A DNA stretch of 64,000 nucleotides, from NCBI GenBank assembly GCA_033439295.1, contig JAVTLE010000023.1:992001-1056000 (forward strand), read 5' to 3'. Positions 21,270-34,200 of this stretch are shown piece after piece. Position numbers and translations under genes: made by a program. Each line of letters begins with the position of its first letter. Positions within the stretch are counted from its first letter, which is position 1. The stretch comes from Deuterostichococcus epilithicus (Eukaryota; Chlorophyta; Trebouxiophyceae; Prasiolales; Stichococcaceae). The notes beneath the pieces were generated by a model. That model saw only the letters and a list, made by a program, of their open reading frames with translations. It did no database searches and was not told the DNA's origin.

Positions 21270-24200
21270 ATGCCGGCGACGATGGCGTCTGGCCTGCTAC
21301 GGCAGGCTGAGGGGCTGCGGCTCCTGGCAGTGCTTCTTCTAATCTGGAGCTGCAGTTGTGAAGCGAGCAGGCGGCTCGGGCGGTGGCGCAGTGATGAACT
21401 TCGACACTCACATCACCAACGCCGGCTGCTCGCAAGCCCGACTCGAGCCGTCGTAGCGGACGGGGAGCAGCTCGTGGCTGCGCTTCTCACGCCCGATGCA
21501 GACGTCATTGCGTTGACCGGTAAGACATCGCCGGCGTCGCTTGCCTACTTTGCTGCTGGCAAGCGGTGCGCGGTGGCCGGCTCACCCGCGCCGCCCGCCA
21601 GTTCATATGGTAAACGAACGAGAGAAGGCTGCCCAGAGTCCGCTTGTGGGCCGAGCGCGAGGCCATCGCGAGCTGGAAGGACAGCCAGATGTTGTCGGCG
21701 GGGGTTTTTGTACCTGAAGCAGCCGGTGCACACCGTGCAGTGTGCAATGCGACATCCCGCGCGCGACAGAGGAGCTGCAGTACATCTATTTCTGCGCGTC
21801 TGGCTAGGCTGATGGCTGAAACGCTAGCATTTTGCAGGCAACATCGTCACCCTGAAGCCACGGGACCTTCAAGACGCTGGGGGCACAATCATCTTGACCG
21901 GGCCCCGCAACGTCACATTCACGTCAGGTGAGCTCATAAGGCGCTATAGCTGAACCTAACATTTGAGCTTTTATTCCGGTCCAGCCGTCCCTGCCCCGCA
22001 AAGCACAGCACGGCGCTGCGGCGGCAGTGGACGCAAGCAGCGCAGCACAGACCGACTGCTATCGGGTGTGTATTTGTGCTTCCAGCGAACACGGAGCAGC
22101 CGGCAACTTTGGATTTTGGACGCATCGTCAACGTGCTGCATGTGGGCACCGGCGCTCAGGTGAGGTGCCGTCCATACTGAGGCATGCTACATCCGCATAT
22201 GATTGTGGTGGCGGCCCAACTGAACTACTGTGCCGCCTCCCACTGCAGGTCAATTTCGTCAACATTGTGGCCCAGGGCTTTGCCTCTCGGTATCAGCCGG
22301 CCACGAATCAGCTGCTCGAGCAGACGGTGGGGCAGGGCTCCTGGCCGACCTTCACGTCGGACCCCGGCGCCTGTGAGTATCAGGCACAGTGGTTGTGCGA
22401 TTGATGCATGCATCCACGCAATTCCTTGCCACATGCTTCTGCTGCGCCTCGCTCGCACCCACCCACCATGCACCCGCCCATGCTGCGGATGCCGAACCGA
22501 CACCATGGAGCAGGCGCCCCTCTGACGTTGACGGATGCTGTCACTGACTGCAAGCATACGGGGCCATCAACGTGACCGTTTACACCCTGCAAGCGGACTG
22601 CAGGTGTGTTTGCGGTGCTTTCCCTGTCACTTGTCGGTGCACATGTCCTGGCCATGGCTCGGTGGCCTCAGAGAAGATCGTGCACTGCAATAATGCTGAG
22701 GGCGTTGAATTCGTGTGCAGCACCTTTTCAACATCGCTGCTGGCAAGAGCACGGGCCGGCCTGGGCAACGACAGCGTTCAGGCCCTGTCGCCGTCGACTC
22801 TGTACATCCGCGTGAGCAGGGACTGCATGCCACTTTGAAAGCTTGACACTGCTGATAGACAGTCCACCAGCCACTATCACTGCACTGTGTCCTCGGATCA
22901 CGTGTTTCGTCCAAGGGGCAATTCGACTGCTTTGATGCAGGGGTCCCACACCGTAATGACGCCGATCATCGTGCGTGCCACAAACGAGACAGGTGGTCCT
23001 TGCGGCAGCAGCAGTGCTGCAATACTTGCCTGTCAGATGAGCGCGCAAGCTGCTGACTGTGTCAACCTCTGCGACGATCTCTTACACTTCTCACGTAATG
23101 GGTGCAGTGGGAACAGTCACCACTCGTTTCAGCGACGCCGTGACGGTCTGCTACACAGACGAACTCGCGCCAGGTAAGCGCAATTTTGGCCGTCCCCTCT
23201 GTGAGGTTGTCAGCAGGTCTGGCATGGTCGACATTCCTAGGCATACTCACCGTGTCAGGAGCAATGCCTGTCGGCAGTGCATTACGCGCTGTGCTATGTT
23301 GCTGCAGGAAATGCGAATGGCGGCGGCGGCGGCGGCGGGGACGGTGGCGTCAAGTGGTGGGGCTGGCTGTTGGTAGGTCTGGCAGCCGCAGCGGTCGTCC
23401 TCGCTGCGGCAGCGCTGCTGCTGTGCTGCCTGCGGCGCCCCGCCCGGGAGCGGCACCTGGCAGCCGGCAGGGCTGAGCAGGCGCCGGAGCCGGAGCCGGC
23501 CATCAGCGCAGTCAAGGTGGCGCCGGATGCCGCCGCGCCGGGCCCTTTCTCGGCAGGACACCTGGCGCTGCAGGCCCACATCCTGAAAAGCCCGCTGCCA
23601 GTGATTGGTTCGCCAGCGCCCCGTGGCGCGCCGGCGGCGGCGGCGGCGTGCGGCGCCCCCACGCTCGCTGAAGCGGCGCTGCTGGATGCGTGGCGCAGCC
23701 GGCAGCTGTCCACGGACTCGGCGTCGGACGAGGTGGAGCTGGGGCCCATGATTGGGCGCGGCGGGTGAGAATGCGCCTGGAAACCGTGCTAGGCAAAGTG
23801 CTAGAGGGCTTGTGTGCTGCGTATTTCCCATTCACCTACCAAAGGGCTGGCCAAGTCGCGATGCTTGTACTGCATCATCTTGATACTCTTCCTTGCTCTG
23901 CATATGGTGCAGCTGCCTGCACAAACTTGTGCACTGCCACGAGAGGTTCCGAGATTCTGTCACGAGAAGCCGCTTCGAGGCCGAGTCCAGCAGCTGATCC
24001 GCGCCGTTTGTCGCGCGCAGGTTCGGGCAAGTGCACAAGGCGCGGTGGCGCAACGCCATCGTCGCCGTGAAGGTCGTGACCCACAGCCCGGGCAAGGAGC
24101 AGCTCAAGGACGTCAGGATCCTGCGGGAGACGCTGTTCTCGACCGCGCTGCTGCACCCCAACATCGTGCGCCGCTGGCGCCTTGCCTGTCACCCCTCACG

Positions 24201-27200
24201 CCTCGCGGGCTGTACCCCATCCGACAGCACCTCTCAGGATGCCGAGCCCTTTGATAGGGGTTGATAGGGATTCATAGGGATTGCTGCTTTCAAAACTCGT
24301 GCAACGACGCCATGGTGTTACAGGCGTCTGCAGAGACATCCGCTGGCACCAAGGACGCTCACGAAGGTGTGTGCCCTGCTTGAAGGTGATCTGCTTCAAG
24401 ATCGTATCAATCCAGAGCCCCGACCCATTGAGGCAAGGGTCGGTGTCCAGCCGCGGCTCCGCCGCCGGCCGAGAGCTGGCCAGCGGCAGCAGCAGGTCGG
24501 CGGGCAGCGGCGGCGGTCACGGCGGTGGTGGCCCCGACAGCGGCGGCGGCGGCGGCGGCGGTGTGCTGTCGGCGCGTGTCACNGCCTTCGCCGCCGCCAC
24601 CGCCGCCGCCCAGGACGAAGCCGCCCGGCGGGCGTNCACAGAGGTCGGCGCCGACCAGGAGCAGCGGGCGCCGCCGCAGCCGGGACAGCCTGGCGCGCAG
24701 CCCGAGCGGCGCGCCAGGCCGCACACCGAGGAGCCTGGCGGAGGCGCGCAGGCGCAGCGGCAGCGGCAGGGCGGCGATGAGCTCATGCGGGACTTTGGGC
24801 GGACCATCTCAGTGCGCGTGGACCCGGAGGCGGCCATCGACGAGGAGGAGTACCTTGCGGGCGAAGCGGAGGTGCTGGCAGAGACGTGGATGCTCATGGA
24901 GTACTGCGACAGGTGGGCCGCGGCCGCAGCACCCCCCCTTCCCGCAGCAGGGTTTACGGTTTACAATATCTTACCATACCTTGCGTACACCCTGGACGCT
25001 GCTCAATAGGAGGAACAGAGGGCTCACAGAGTGGTGTGGGCTTGAGGGAGGGCTGCCAGACGACCAGAACCCATTTCACGTGCCTGGGGGTGGAGTTTGT
25101 GCAAGTGCTGTGCGTCTATGCTAAGAGGGCCCCGCTGGTCGCTGCGCAGGGGATCTCTGGAGAAGGCTTTCCAGCACGGCATCTTCTCGCAGAAGGCAGA
25201 CGGCAAGGTGGACCTGGTGTGCTGCCCTGCCTCCCCTTCCTGCCCTTGTTCTCTGATCGGAAGCTGCTGCGGCCTTGGGGGCCTGCTGGCGGCGGACGCA
25301 CTGGCATCGACCTTGCGCCTGAAGCACCGCCTCGTTGGAAGGGGGTAACGGTCGAAGATGTGCATGGGGGGCCTGCTGGCGCGCTGCTGCTGGCGCGCCC
25401 TCGGGTAAATCACGCTGTGGCCTGCATGCCCCCACATACTGTCTTGCAGATCAAGGTGTACAAGTGTCTGATGGACGTCGCCTCGGGCATGGAGTACCTG
25501 CACTCGGCCAACATCCTGCACGGCGACTTGAAGCTGGGCAACATCCTGCTCAAGTCCACGACGTCAGACTACCGGGGTGCGCCCATTCTGCTGGCCGAGA
25601 TTGTTGGCAATCGCGCATATGGGTCGTATGCGAATTTGCTTTGTCTGTGCGCCAGCCTGGCAGGGTGAGAGCTGCTCATCTTCAAGCCGTGCCAGGCACT
25701 GTTTGGTCCAGCCAGCTCGCGTGACTTCAACTGTCGACACTGCCCTTCTGCTGCGCCGCAGGCTTCCTCTGCAAGATCTGCGATTTTGGTGCGCCTCTGG
25801 CGGGCCACTGGCTGAGTCCATACGCAACCCTTGTCGCAGGAAGCCCACAACACATGGTGACTGCACCTAATGCATTCGTGCTCCACAGGCCATGCGGGGC
25901 AGTCACTGATGTGCGGGCTCTGTGCATTCCTCCCAGGGATGTCACGCCTCATGGACGCAACAAAAACACACGTGTCCACGTCGTCGTTTGGCACGGTCAG
26001 CTACCAGCCGCCAGAACTCTTGTGCGGGCAAGGTGGGTGTCTACATCAGAGTGTTCATCCTGCTGTCCTGTGCGCGGCTTGTGGCTGATGCCAGCAGCGA
26101 CGACTAGCAGAGCGGGGTGCAGACCGGTGGTGCGGGATGCCGGCTTGTCAATGTGCTGCGACCAATGCTGTCAGGACCTCAGCATGTGATGCTGGGGACC
26201 TGAGCGGCTGAAATCCATACGACTGAACGTCGTCAAGGTTCTCCTTGCAGGGCTTTCGCCGGCCTGCGACGTGTACAGCTTTGGGGTGAGTGGCTGAGGG
26301 CCTGACTGACGACCATGCTCAGTGCGAGGTTGCACCCGGATTGTCATACCACCCAAGCATGTCGACTTCCCAGTTTTGACGAGCATGGCAGCGTTGCTGC
26401 TTGCTGCCGCACGCTTGCAGACCACGCTCATCCAAACTGCTCTGTCCTGCAGGTCATCATGTATGAACTCCTCAGCGGGCAGACGGCCTTTGCCGGCGCC
26501 AACTTGGGGCACCTCATCTTCCAGATCGGTGCGAGCGCTGCTGCTGCATGCTCAAGGCTCCCTGTCGGGGGCTGGCCACAGGCAGTGATGCTTTGCAGGC
26601 TGGGACGCTTCGGCCTCGATCGTGTGAGCCCTAGTGCTAATGACCGTCAATCAGTCAAAGAACAAACTGAGATAACTCGCATAACGTTACAAATTCCTCT
26701 TCCCACAGTGCACAAGCGGGAGCGGCCCCCGGTGCCGGAAGACTGCCCGGCCGCCTATGCCGACCTCATGTCACGCTGCTGGGAGCACGAGCCCTCCAAA
26801 CGGTGCGCCATCTGTTGCAGTTGTGTCTTTTGACACGCCCTGATCCACATCTGTTCGCATTTCTGGTGATCCAGCTTAGAAGGATTTGAGGGCATGTGAA
26901 ACGGGGGCAGGCCTTCTTGCAAGCGAGGGATCTCAGAATCTCAAGGCATGAAGAAGTGTGCTGAACGACATGCCAGTGTGTTTTAGGGGTTGCGCTTGTT
27001 GCGCATGTGTCTTGCCTCGGTGCCAGGCTCCACGTGCACACACGGTTGCTGCCGGTTGCTGCTCAAGCCGAGTGTGATGCACTGTTTTGCCGCAGGCCAA
27101 CATTCCGCTCCGTGCTGGCGGAGCTGCAGCAGCAGCACGGCGAGCTGCGGGCAAAGCTGCCGCCTTCGTTGGGGCGACGGAGCCGCCCCAAAGCCAGCGT

Positions 27201-27276
27201 CCAGGCGCCAGAGGCGGCGCAGTCCATCCCCCATGCCGCTGACGCGGCTGCTGGCCAGCCGGCGGCCTTCCGATGA
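21270..27276 (+). CDS. Receptor-like protein kinase 1 (TKL-type)
   Basis: Nineteen exons total 2694 bases, 897 residues: 21270-21519, 21838-21927, 22086-22159, 22249-22372, 22555-22603, 22721-22811, 22941-22992, 23042-23173, 23308-23764, 24021-24165, 24386-24912, 25150-25216, 25450-25576, 25762-25788, 25937-26032, 26251-26285, 26453-26528, 26709-26802, 27096-27276. Order: signal peptide (LRLLAVLLLIWSCSCEA), an ectodomain of about 270 residues with beta-strand-like repeats of beta-helix character (inference), one transmembrane helix (WWGWLLVGLAAAAVVL, about residues 302-325), then a cytosolic kinase. Kinase motifs: GRGGFGQV, AVKVV, catalytic loop HGDLKLGNILL, CDFG, YQPPELL, CDVYSFG. HGD instead of HRD marks a non-RD, TKL-like catalytic loop. 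A 150-residue Gly/Ser/Gln-rich insert separates strands beta4 and beta5. Two ambiguous bases lie in that insert. The acceptors of exons 8 and 11 are the least certain. The gene is paralogous to the next one. Confidence 0.87.
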
Positions 27277-28202
27277 GCAAAAGCAAAACTAGCATAGTGT
27301 GCCAATGACCCCATTTGAACATGGCGGTGGCAGGAAACGCCACCGCCATGCTTCACAAGGGCCCTGGCCGAAGGACCCATGCCGAGTTTCCAGCTCCGCG
27401 GCCTTGAGCTGGCATGCAACCAACAGCGTTGTCTTATCCAGCTTCAGGTTTGCTCGTCATCCTTGATCAACAAGGAGAGATCGGTAGAGAGCACTGATTA
27501 CGCAGGTCCACCTCGCTTTGAACTATGTTGCATTGCTGCTGATGTACTATTGAATCAATTATTTTTTAATTTTTGGTCCCAGACTCTGCAGAGTCTCAAA
27601 TTCTGCAGTCAATGTCCCACTGGCGCGCCCCCTCCTATGCGCTGGATGTTCCTGTCTATGCGTGTAGTCGACTGGTATCCGGTATGAGACCTCTGCAGCG
27701 CTTTCACCCACCTCAATACCACATTCAGTGTGACCTGCCAGACATTCGCGGCCATCTACTACCACTGCAGCCGCATGCGGTGGCTGTGTTGCATGCCGCG
27801 CCGCCGCCACCAAGCTGCATGATCGTCAGCAGTAAAAGCGCCGTCTGGTAAGGATGAATATTTCCAAGCATTCTGTTCGATCTATTGCCCATCAGAAGGG
27901 GTATCTGAAGTCTTCAACAACGGAACCCCCTTGCTGATCCAGTGGTGCCAGAGTCGCCAGGCGGACTGACGACTCACCAACCAGCTACTGATCGTCGATC
28001 ACTGCGTCTCAATCTTCGGAGCAGCTGCTGGTGCACTTTTCCCCCGGGCCAGCCTGCCGCGGCGCGGTGAGCGGCACGTCTGACAGCCGACGATGTGTCC
28101 GCCTCCGTGACCTTGGCGTCGCGACGCGGGCCGCGTGTCTTGTCCCGAGTTTGTCGGGCAGGGCCCCAGGCCCGACTCGAGCTGGCCTCCCCAGCCTCGC
28201 GC
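27277..28202. other. Spacer between the two kinase genes
   Basis: No exon was recognised. An A+T-rich block lies near 27550-27600, unusual for this GC-rich window. It presumably contains the terminator region of kinase 1 and the promoter of kinase 2. Confidence 0.4.
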
Positions 28203-31200
28203 ATGGTGTGCCGCTGGCGGCTCCCGCCGCTCAGCAGGCTACTTTTCGGCTGCCTGCTACTACTGGCGGCCTGCTGCCGCGGCGAGGCGCGATATGTTGG
28301 GCAGGCTTGGGTTGCAGGGCCGGATGCCAGGCTGCTCGCCGGGGCTGGCAGCGTCGCCAGTGTCACGTCTGGACAGCAGCTCGTCGCGGCGCTGCTGGAG
28401 CAGAGCGTTACCGTGGCTGGGCTGACTGGTGCGGGCGGCCCCGTGACACATTGACCTTTTGACCGCGCCCGTGCGCCTCCTTCACTGCGCTGGTCCCCCA
28501 GGGAGCGCCGCGGCGCCCTGTCATGCTCGGGGTTGAGTCGCACCGTACGCTGAGGGTGCGCGCCCGATTTACCCGACCGGGACGCGGCTGCCAGGTACTA
28601 GGCCGCGTTGCAAAAACCTTCATTCTGACGGATCCTCCAACAGGGCTGGCGCTGCCAGCAGTGATCAGCGAGGCCTGCCACGTGCAGCAGCACGCCCGCC
28701 TACGCCTGCCGCAGGTCAGTGCCGCCGCCGATTGACTGTGCCGGTTCGTCGTGTCGCCAGGCTTCGTCAAGCTGAGGCGCCAGGACCTGCAGCAGGCCGG
28801 CGGCAACGTCGTGCTGGCGGGGCCGCGCATCATCAACATCACTTCGGGTGATCCTGTCGGTAGCCGCAGACCTGTCCCGATCACACAGCCGCTGGGGCCG
28901 TCAGCATTCCAGCACGTTGCTGTTGCTGTTGCTGGTGTTCCGAGTTCACCTGGCTCGCCCGGCTGGTCAGGCTTGACCTGGCGCCCAGCCCTGGGCCAGC
29001 ATGCACCTGGGCCAGGATGATTCAGACGTGCAGATCGCACCTCGACCGGTTGCCAAGGGACATGCTGGGTGTGCGCGCTCACCCGTCACTCCCTGCTGCG
29101 CAGCGAACCCGCAGCAGCCGGCGACGGTGGACTTTGGATCCGTCGTCAACGCGTTCCGTATCCAGGCGGGCGCGCAGCTGAACTTCATCAACGTGGTGAT
29201 GCAAGGCTTCGCATCCCCGTTTGAGCCCGCCGCGCAGCAGCTGACAGAGCAGACCGTTGGACAGGCTTCCTGGCCCACGATAATTACGGAACCCGGCGCC
29301 AGTGAGCCCTGCTCAGCAGTCTGGAATTTATTCTGTGCAGTCTGGCCGATGCATTCTGGGCAATGCGCGCGCTGCTGTGCCGGTGTGCTGAGTGTTTGTC
29401 CATTTGCACATGTTGGTGAGTGAGCGTCAGCGCCGGGCGAACCCCTGCTGCCGTGTGATGCGCAGGCATCGGGGGCTTCGACATCACTGTGTACACGCTG
29501 CAGCCCGACTGCAGGTGGACGCCCTGCCCTGCCTCCTAGGTCTCCTTGTTTCTAATTTTGATTCTGTTTCTGCTGCTGCTGCTCCTGTGCAGTAACCATC
29601 CCTCCAACACAGAACACCTTGGCAGCCTGACGCGTCAGGTATCAGTTACTGACGCATGCCGCATCGCCGGCTTTCTTGACGCCCTCCACCCCTGCCTTCG
29701 CAGCAACTTTGCCACGTCGACGTTTGTGCGCATCCGTGCGGCTGTGGGCAGCAACAACACGGAGCTGCTGGGGCCGGCAACGCTGTTCATCAGGGTGTGA
29801 ACGTTGACCGAAGCTTTGAGGCGAATGCCTGGTGAAATCGGAGATGTGGCTCGTCAAGACATCTGCTTCTGAAGCTGCAACATGCAAGCTCTGCTGCTCG
29901 GAAACGTGCGGCACTGCCAGAGCGGCGGGCTGTGCATGGTAGCCCCGCCCCCTGGGTCTTTGACTGCACTGGGAGCCAGACGCGAAAGCTGCAGCGGTCG
30001 TTGACCTTGTTGTGATCCCCGCTGCAGGGCCAGTTCGACGCCACCCTGAACATCATCGAGCGCGCCACCAACAAAACAGGTGGGGCGTGATGTATTGGCT
30101 GTTGTTCGACAGGGCTAGCATGGCGTTTCTGCTCGGCAGTGCTTGCTCACCAGACCGTGCTTCCGGGCCGGCGGCGCCATGCGAGTGCTCTGGCAGCGGG
30201 GCTATCGGTTCCGGATGCGCGTTGCCTTGTCGTGGAAGCACAGCGAGAAGGTATGTCGCGCTGCGCAGTGGGGACGGCGGTCACGCGCATCGGGAACACG
30301 GTGTCCATCTGCACGACCGACCCGCTGGCCCCAGGTGAGGCGCCTGGGCGTGAGCACATCGGCCAAGCACCGCCCATCGGCGCCGGTTTGGAACGGAGCC
30401 CATACGGGGGCTGCGGCAGCAGTCTGGCATGTTGTGCAGGCGGTGCACCGCGCGGACGACTCGCTTTCGCAACCTGGGGCAGTAGGGCCTGCACATGCAT
30501 GTCACTGCGTGCGCATGTGTGCGGGTGCTGAACGGGAAGGCTGCTGCTCACTGCGCTCGCCGCCGGCTGCAGGCAACGGAGGAGGCGACAGCGGCGACGA
30601 CAGCGGCAGCGGTCTCCCCTGGTGGGCGTGGCTGCTCGTGGGCCTGGCGGCGGCAGTGGCGGTGGCGGGGCTTGCAGTGGTGGCGCTGTGCCTGCGGCGG
30701 CGCAGCGTCCATGGAGTGAAGGCGGCCGTGCTCCCGCCGCCGCTGCCGCCTCCACCACCAGTGCCGCCCACCAAGGTGGGGCCGGGGGTCTTCAGCCTAC
30801 CAGTAGCCTGCTCATAGCCTTGTGACTGGGCCTTGGACTGAGCTCTGCACCCTGTCTCACAGCGTGCACACCTACTCAGTGGCTTGACCCCCTCCGGTCC
30901 AATCCTGGCCATCCTGCCTGTTCTGGAGGCACCAGCGCGCTCGAGGTTTGGTGGGGTTGAACACGCTGTAGTTTCTAAACACGCTCCGAACCTGGGCCCT
31001 GCCATCTGCGGCGCAGGCATTGCTGCAGTCGCTGGATTCGGCGCAGCTGCCACCGGACGCCAAGGGGAGCGCGCTCAGCTCGGCGGCCTTGGCGGGACTC
31101 TCACGCGCCTCGGAGGATTCTGCACGCGCCGCCTCCGCCATGCTGCCGCTGCTGCCACCGGCGGCCTCCATGACCCTGGGCCGCACTGTATCGGTGCCCA

Positions 31201-34200
31201 GCAGCGAGGGCAGCACGGCGGAGGCGGTGCTGCTGGAGGCGTGGCGTAACCGGCAGCTGTCGACGGACTCGGCGTCGGACGAAGTGGAGCTTGGGCCCAT
31301 GATTGGGCGTGGCGGGTGAGTCAGCGCTTCAAGGTTTTGGGGCTTAGTTCCAGCTGCGGGGCTCTGAAAGTTGGAAAGGCTATCGCAGGGGGAGGCGCGC
31401 CCAGCTGCGCTGTCCTCTGTGCGCAAGGCACGCACTGGAGTGCTGGGTCGTAGCCCGGCGGGGCACAAACGATAGGGAGTTTCCACCGCTGCCGCAGCCT
31501 CGCTTCATAAGCTGTGCCGCTTGCGCCCCCCTCCCCCCTCCTTCTCCTTTGGCAAGGCCGGCGCAGCCGCTGCAGCCCTCCCCTGCCCTCGGCATGAGAG
31601 GCCAGCGAGGGTGCCGGTGTCGAGCATGCCCGACCTCCCTGGGTGCAGGTTCGGCAGGGTGCACAAAGCTCGGTGGCGCGGCGCGCTGGTGGCAGTGAAG
31701 ATCGTCAACCACAGCCCGGACGGCAAGCAGATCCGGGACATCCGCGTGCTGCGGTGCGCTGCATGCAGCTGTCCAGCCGGCAGCGTTCGTGCTGCTGCGT
31801 ACTTCTCTGCACGGCTGAGCCTGTGCACCCTGATGCCAGCAGAACTTGAGTCTGCTGTCGTGAGGCTTTTGCGCGGCCAGCCTTGCACAATCAATTGTTG
31901 GGCTGAGGCGTCACCTGTGTGTCGGCGCCAGCAACTCGATGAGCTAGCCTGTCGGTTTGTTGACGTGTGCTTCAGGATCCCTGACTGCAGACCCGTGCTG
32001 CTGCTTGCAGGGAGACGCTGTTCAGCACCGCAATGCTGCACCCCAACATCACGGTGACATACCGGTGAGGGCTCTTGTGCAGGAATGGCAAACTCTGAGT
32101 TCCGAGGAAGGCATGCTTGTCCTGCCAGCACATGTGCGCTGAAGCGCCTGCTCCACCCCTTCCAACTCTCATTGTCGTGTGCGCACAGGATCATCACCCT
32201 GGCGTCTCAGGGCGATGCCCTGAAACTGGGCTCCACCTCGACGAATGGCAGCGGCCGCGGTGCCGGCTCGCCCCCCGACAGTGCACAGACCAGCCGCAAC
32301 TCTGGCGGCACCAGCCGCGGCAGCGGCCTGTCAGCGCGCGCCACCGCGTTCGCCGCAGCCTCCGCCGCGGCGCAGGACTCCGTCGCGCCTGGCAGCGGCG
32401 GCCGCCCGGGCAGCGGCAGCGGCATCGGCAGCAGGGGCAGCAGCAGCTTCAGCCCAGCGGCGAGGCGCCTGGCGGCGGGCTGCCCCCGCTGGGCGCCCAT
32501 CAGCTGCAGCAGCAGCACCAGCGGACGCGCGATGCACTTGAAGAGGCGTTCGTTCGGTCCATATCGGTGCGCATCGATGCGGAAGCGGAGCTCGACGAAG
32601 ACGCGCTGATGGACGAGGGGTGCGAGATGCTGGCGGAGACGTGGATGCTCATGGAGTACTGTGACAGGTGGGCCGTTTGATAGACATGAAAGCTGTCCAG
32701 TCTTTCGACAATCACATCATTGTCAAGTACAAGGTACGAGGGCCATACCTTGTGGAGCTCTGCGATCGGACGGGCCGTTCGCGTTGTCACTGGATCCTCA
32801 GAGGGCTGATCAGTCGGGGGATGGTCGATGGAACTCCGTCAAACGCATGGCGTGTGCTGTCCTGACACAGCCCCCTTGGAACTGCCTCCAAGCGTCGGCA
32901 TTTCACGCGCGCTGCCAGAGTGCTGCAGGGGGACGCTGAAGGAGGAACTGTGGTGGACCTGGCTGCGTCACATGTACGGCCACGACTTTCCTTGACGTCA
33001 AGCGCTGTCTTCAAATGGCTGTCCTCGAATCTTGCTGCAGGGGGTCTCTGGAGAAGGCGCTCCAGCAGGACCTGTTCCGGCAGAAGTCGGACGGCAAGGT
33101 GGACATGGTGAGCGCCTGCTTCCTCCTTCCCTCACTTTCGCCCTGCTTGCCACATGGAAGTGTCGCTGCCACACTAGGTGGCCACCCAGGCAGGCAGCAA
33201 CCTGCCCACGGCTGCAATGCACGCGAGTCCTTGCGAGCCCTGACTGTCCGCAGCGCGGGTCTCGCCTGTAGCAAAACCCGCACTCAGCCTACGTCCTGGA
33301 CCCTGAATACAGCTACTAGCCACCCTTCCTACCTCTGCAATGCGACATTTTGCCTTTACCGCTGCCTGGGGGCATGGCATGGCACGGCCTGCGCCAGCTG
33401 CAATGTTCAAAACCCTGATACCTGAAACCTGGAACCTCCCGTGCAGGTAAAGGTGTATCGCTGCCTTATGGACGTGGCGTCCGGCATGGCGTTCCTGCAC
33501 TCAGCCAACATCCTGCACGGGGACCTGAAGATCGGCAACATCCTGCTCAAGTCCACAAGCAACGACATCCGCGGTGAGCCGACTTCGTTTGTCTTTCGCC
33601 CCCTGCTCCGCCCNCTCGCTGCNGCACACCCCCCCCGGCGCGCAGGCCGAGAGAGTGGCTCACCTTGACCGGCGGGGTGAGAGTTACTGCACGTTTGCAT
33701 TTGCACCTTGGGGGACGCTAAAGTTTGCAGGTAGAGCTACAATTCGGTTCAGCAAGCCTGCCGCGCGAGCTTCCTGTATGGAGGATGCCATTTCGGCACA
33801 TCACAGTCCTACTGCGCATCAGCACGACAGTGCAGCAGCCGCCATGCCTCGGTCGCTGCCCACTGATTCGTGCCACCCTGCGCGGCAGGCTTCCTGTGCA
33901 AGATCTGCGACTTTGGCATGTCGCGCCTCATGGACGCCCGCAAGACACACGTCAGTACCAACAGCTTTGGCACCGTCAACTGCCAGCCGCCCGAGCTGCT
34001 GTGCGGCCAGGGTGCGCCTCGCAAACCCTTCTACTGTACTTGCTCCCGCCAACTGCCAGCCGCCCAAGCTGTGTGGCGCTTTCATGTCCCGGCAACTGCC
34101 ACTCCCTGCTGCCTGACATCGCTGTCTCACCCACAAGACACTATCCTCTCGGCTCGGCAACAGCTCGCCTGGTAGTCCACGCTGCCCGGCGCTGCACTGT

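Noticed and set aside
28645-28714. Extra exon in kinase 2 between exons 1 and 2
   Set aside because: It has an acceptor and an open frame but ends in phase 0, which does not fit the phase-1 junction shared with kinase 1.
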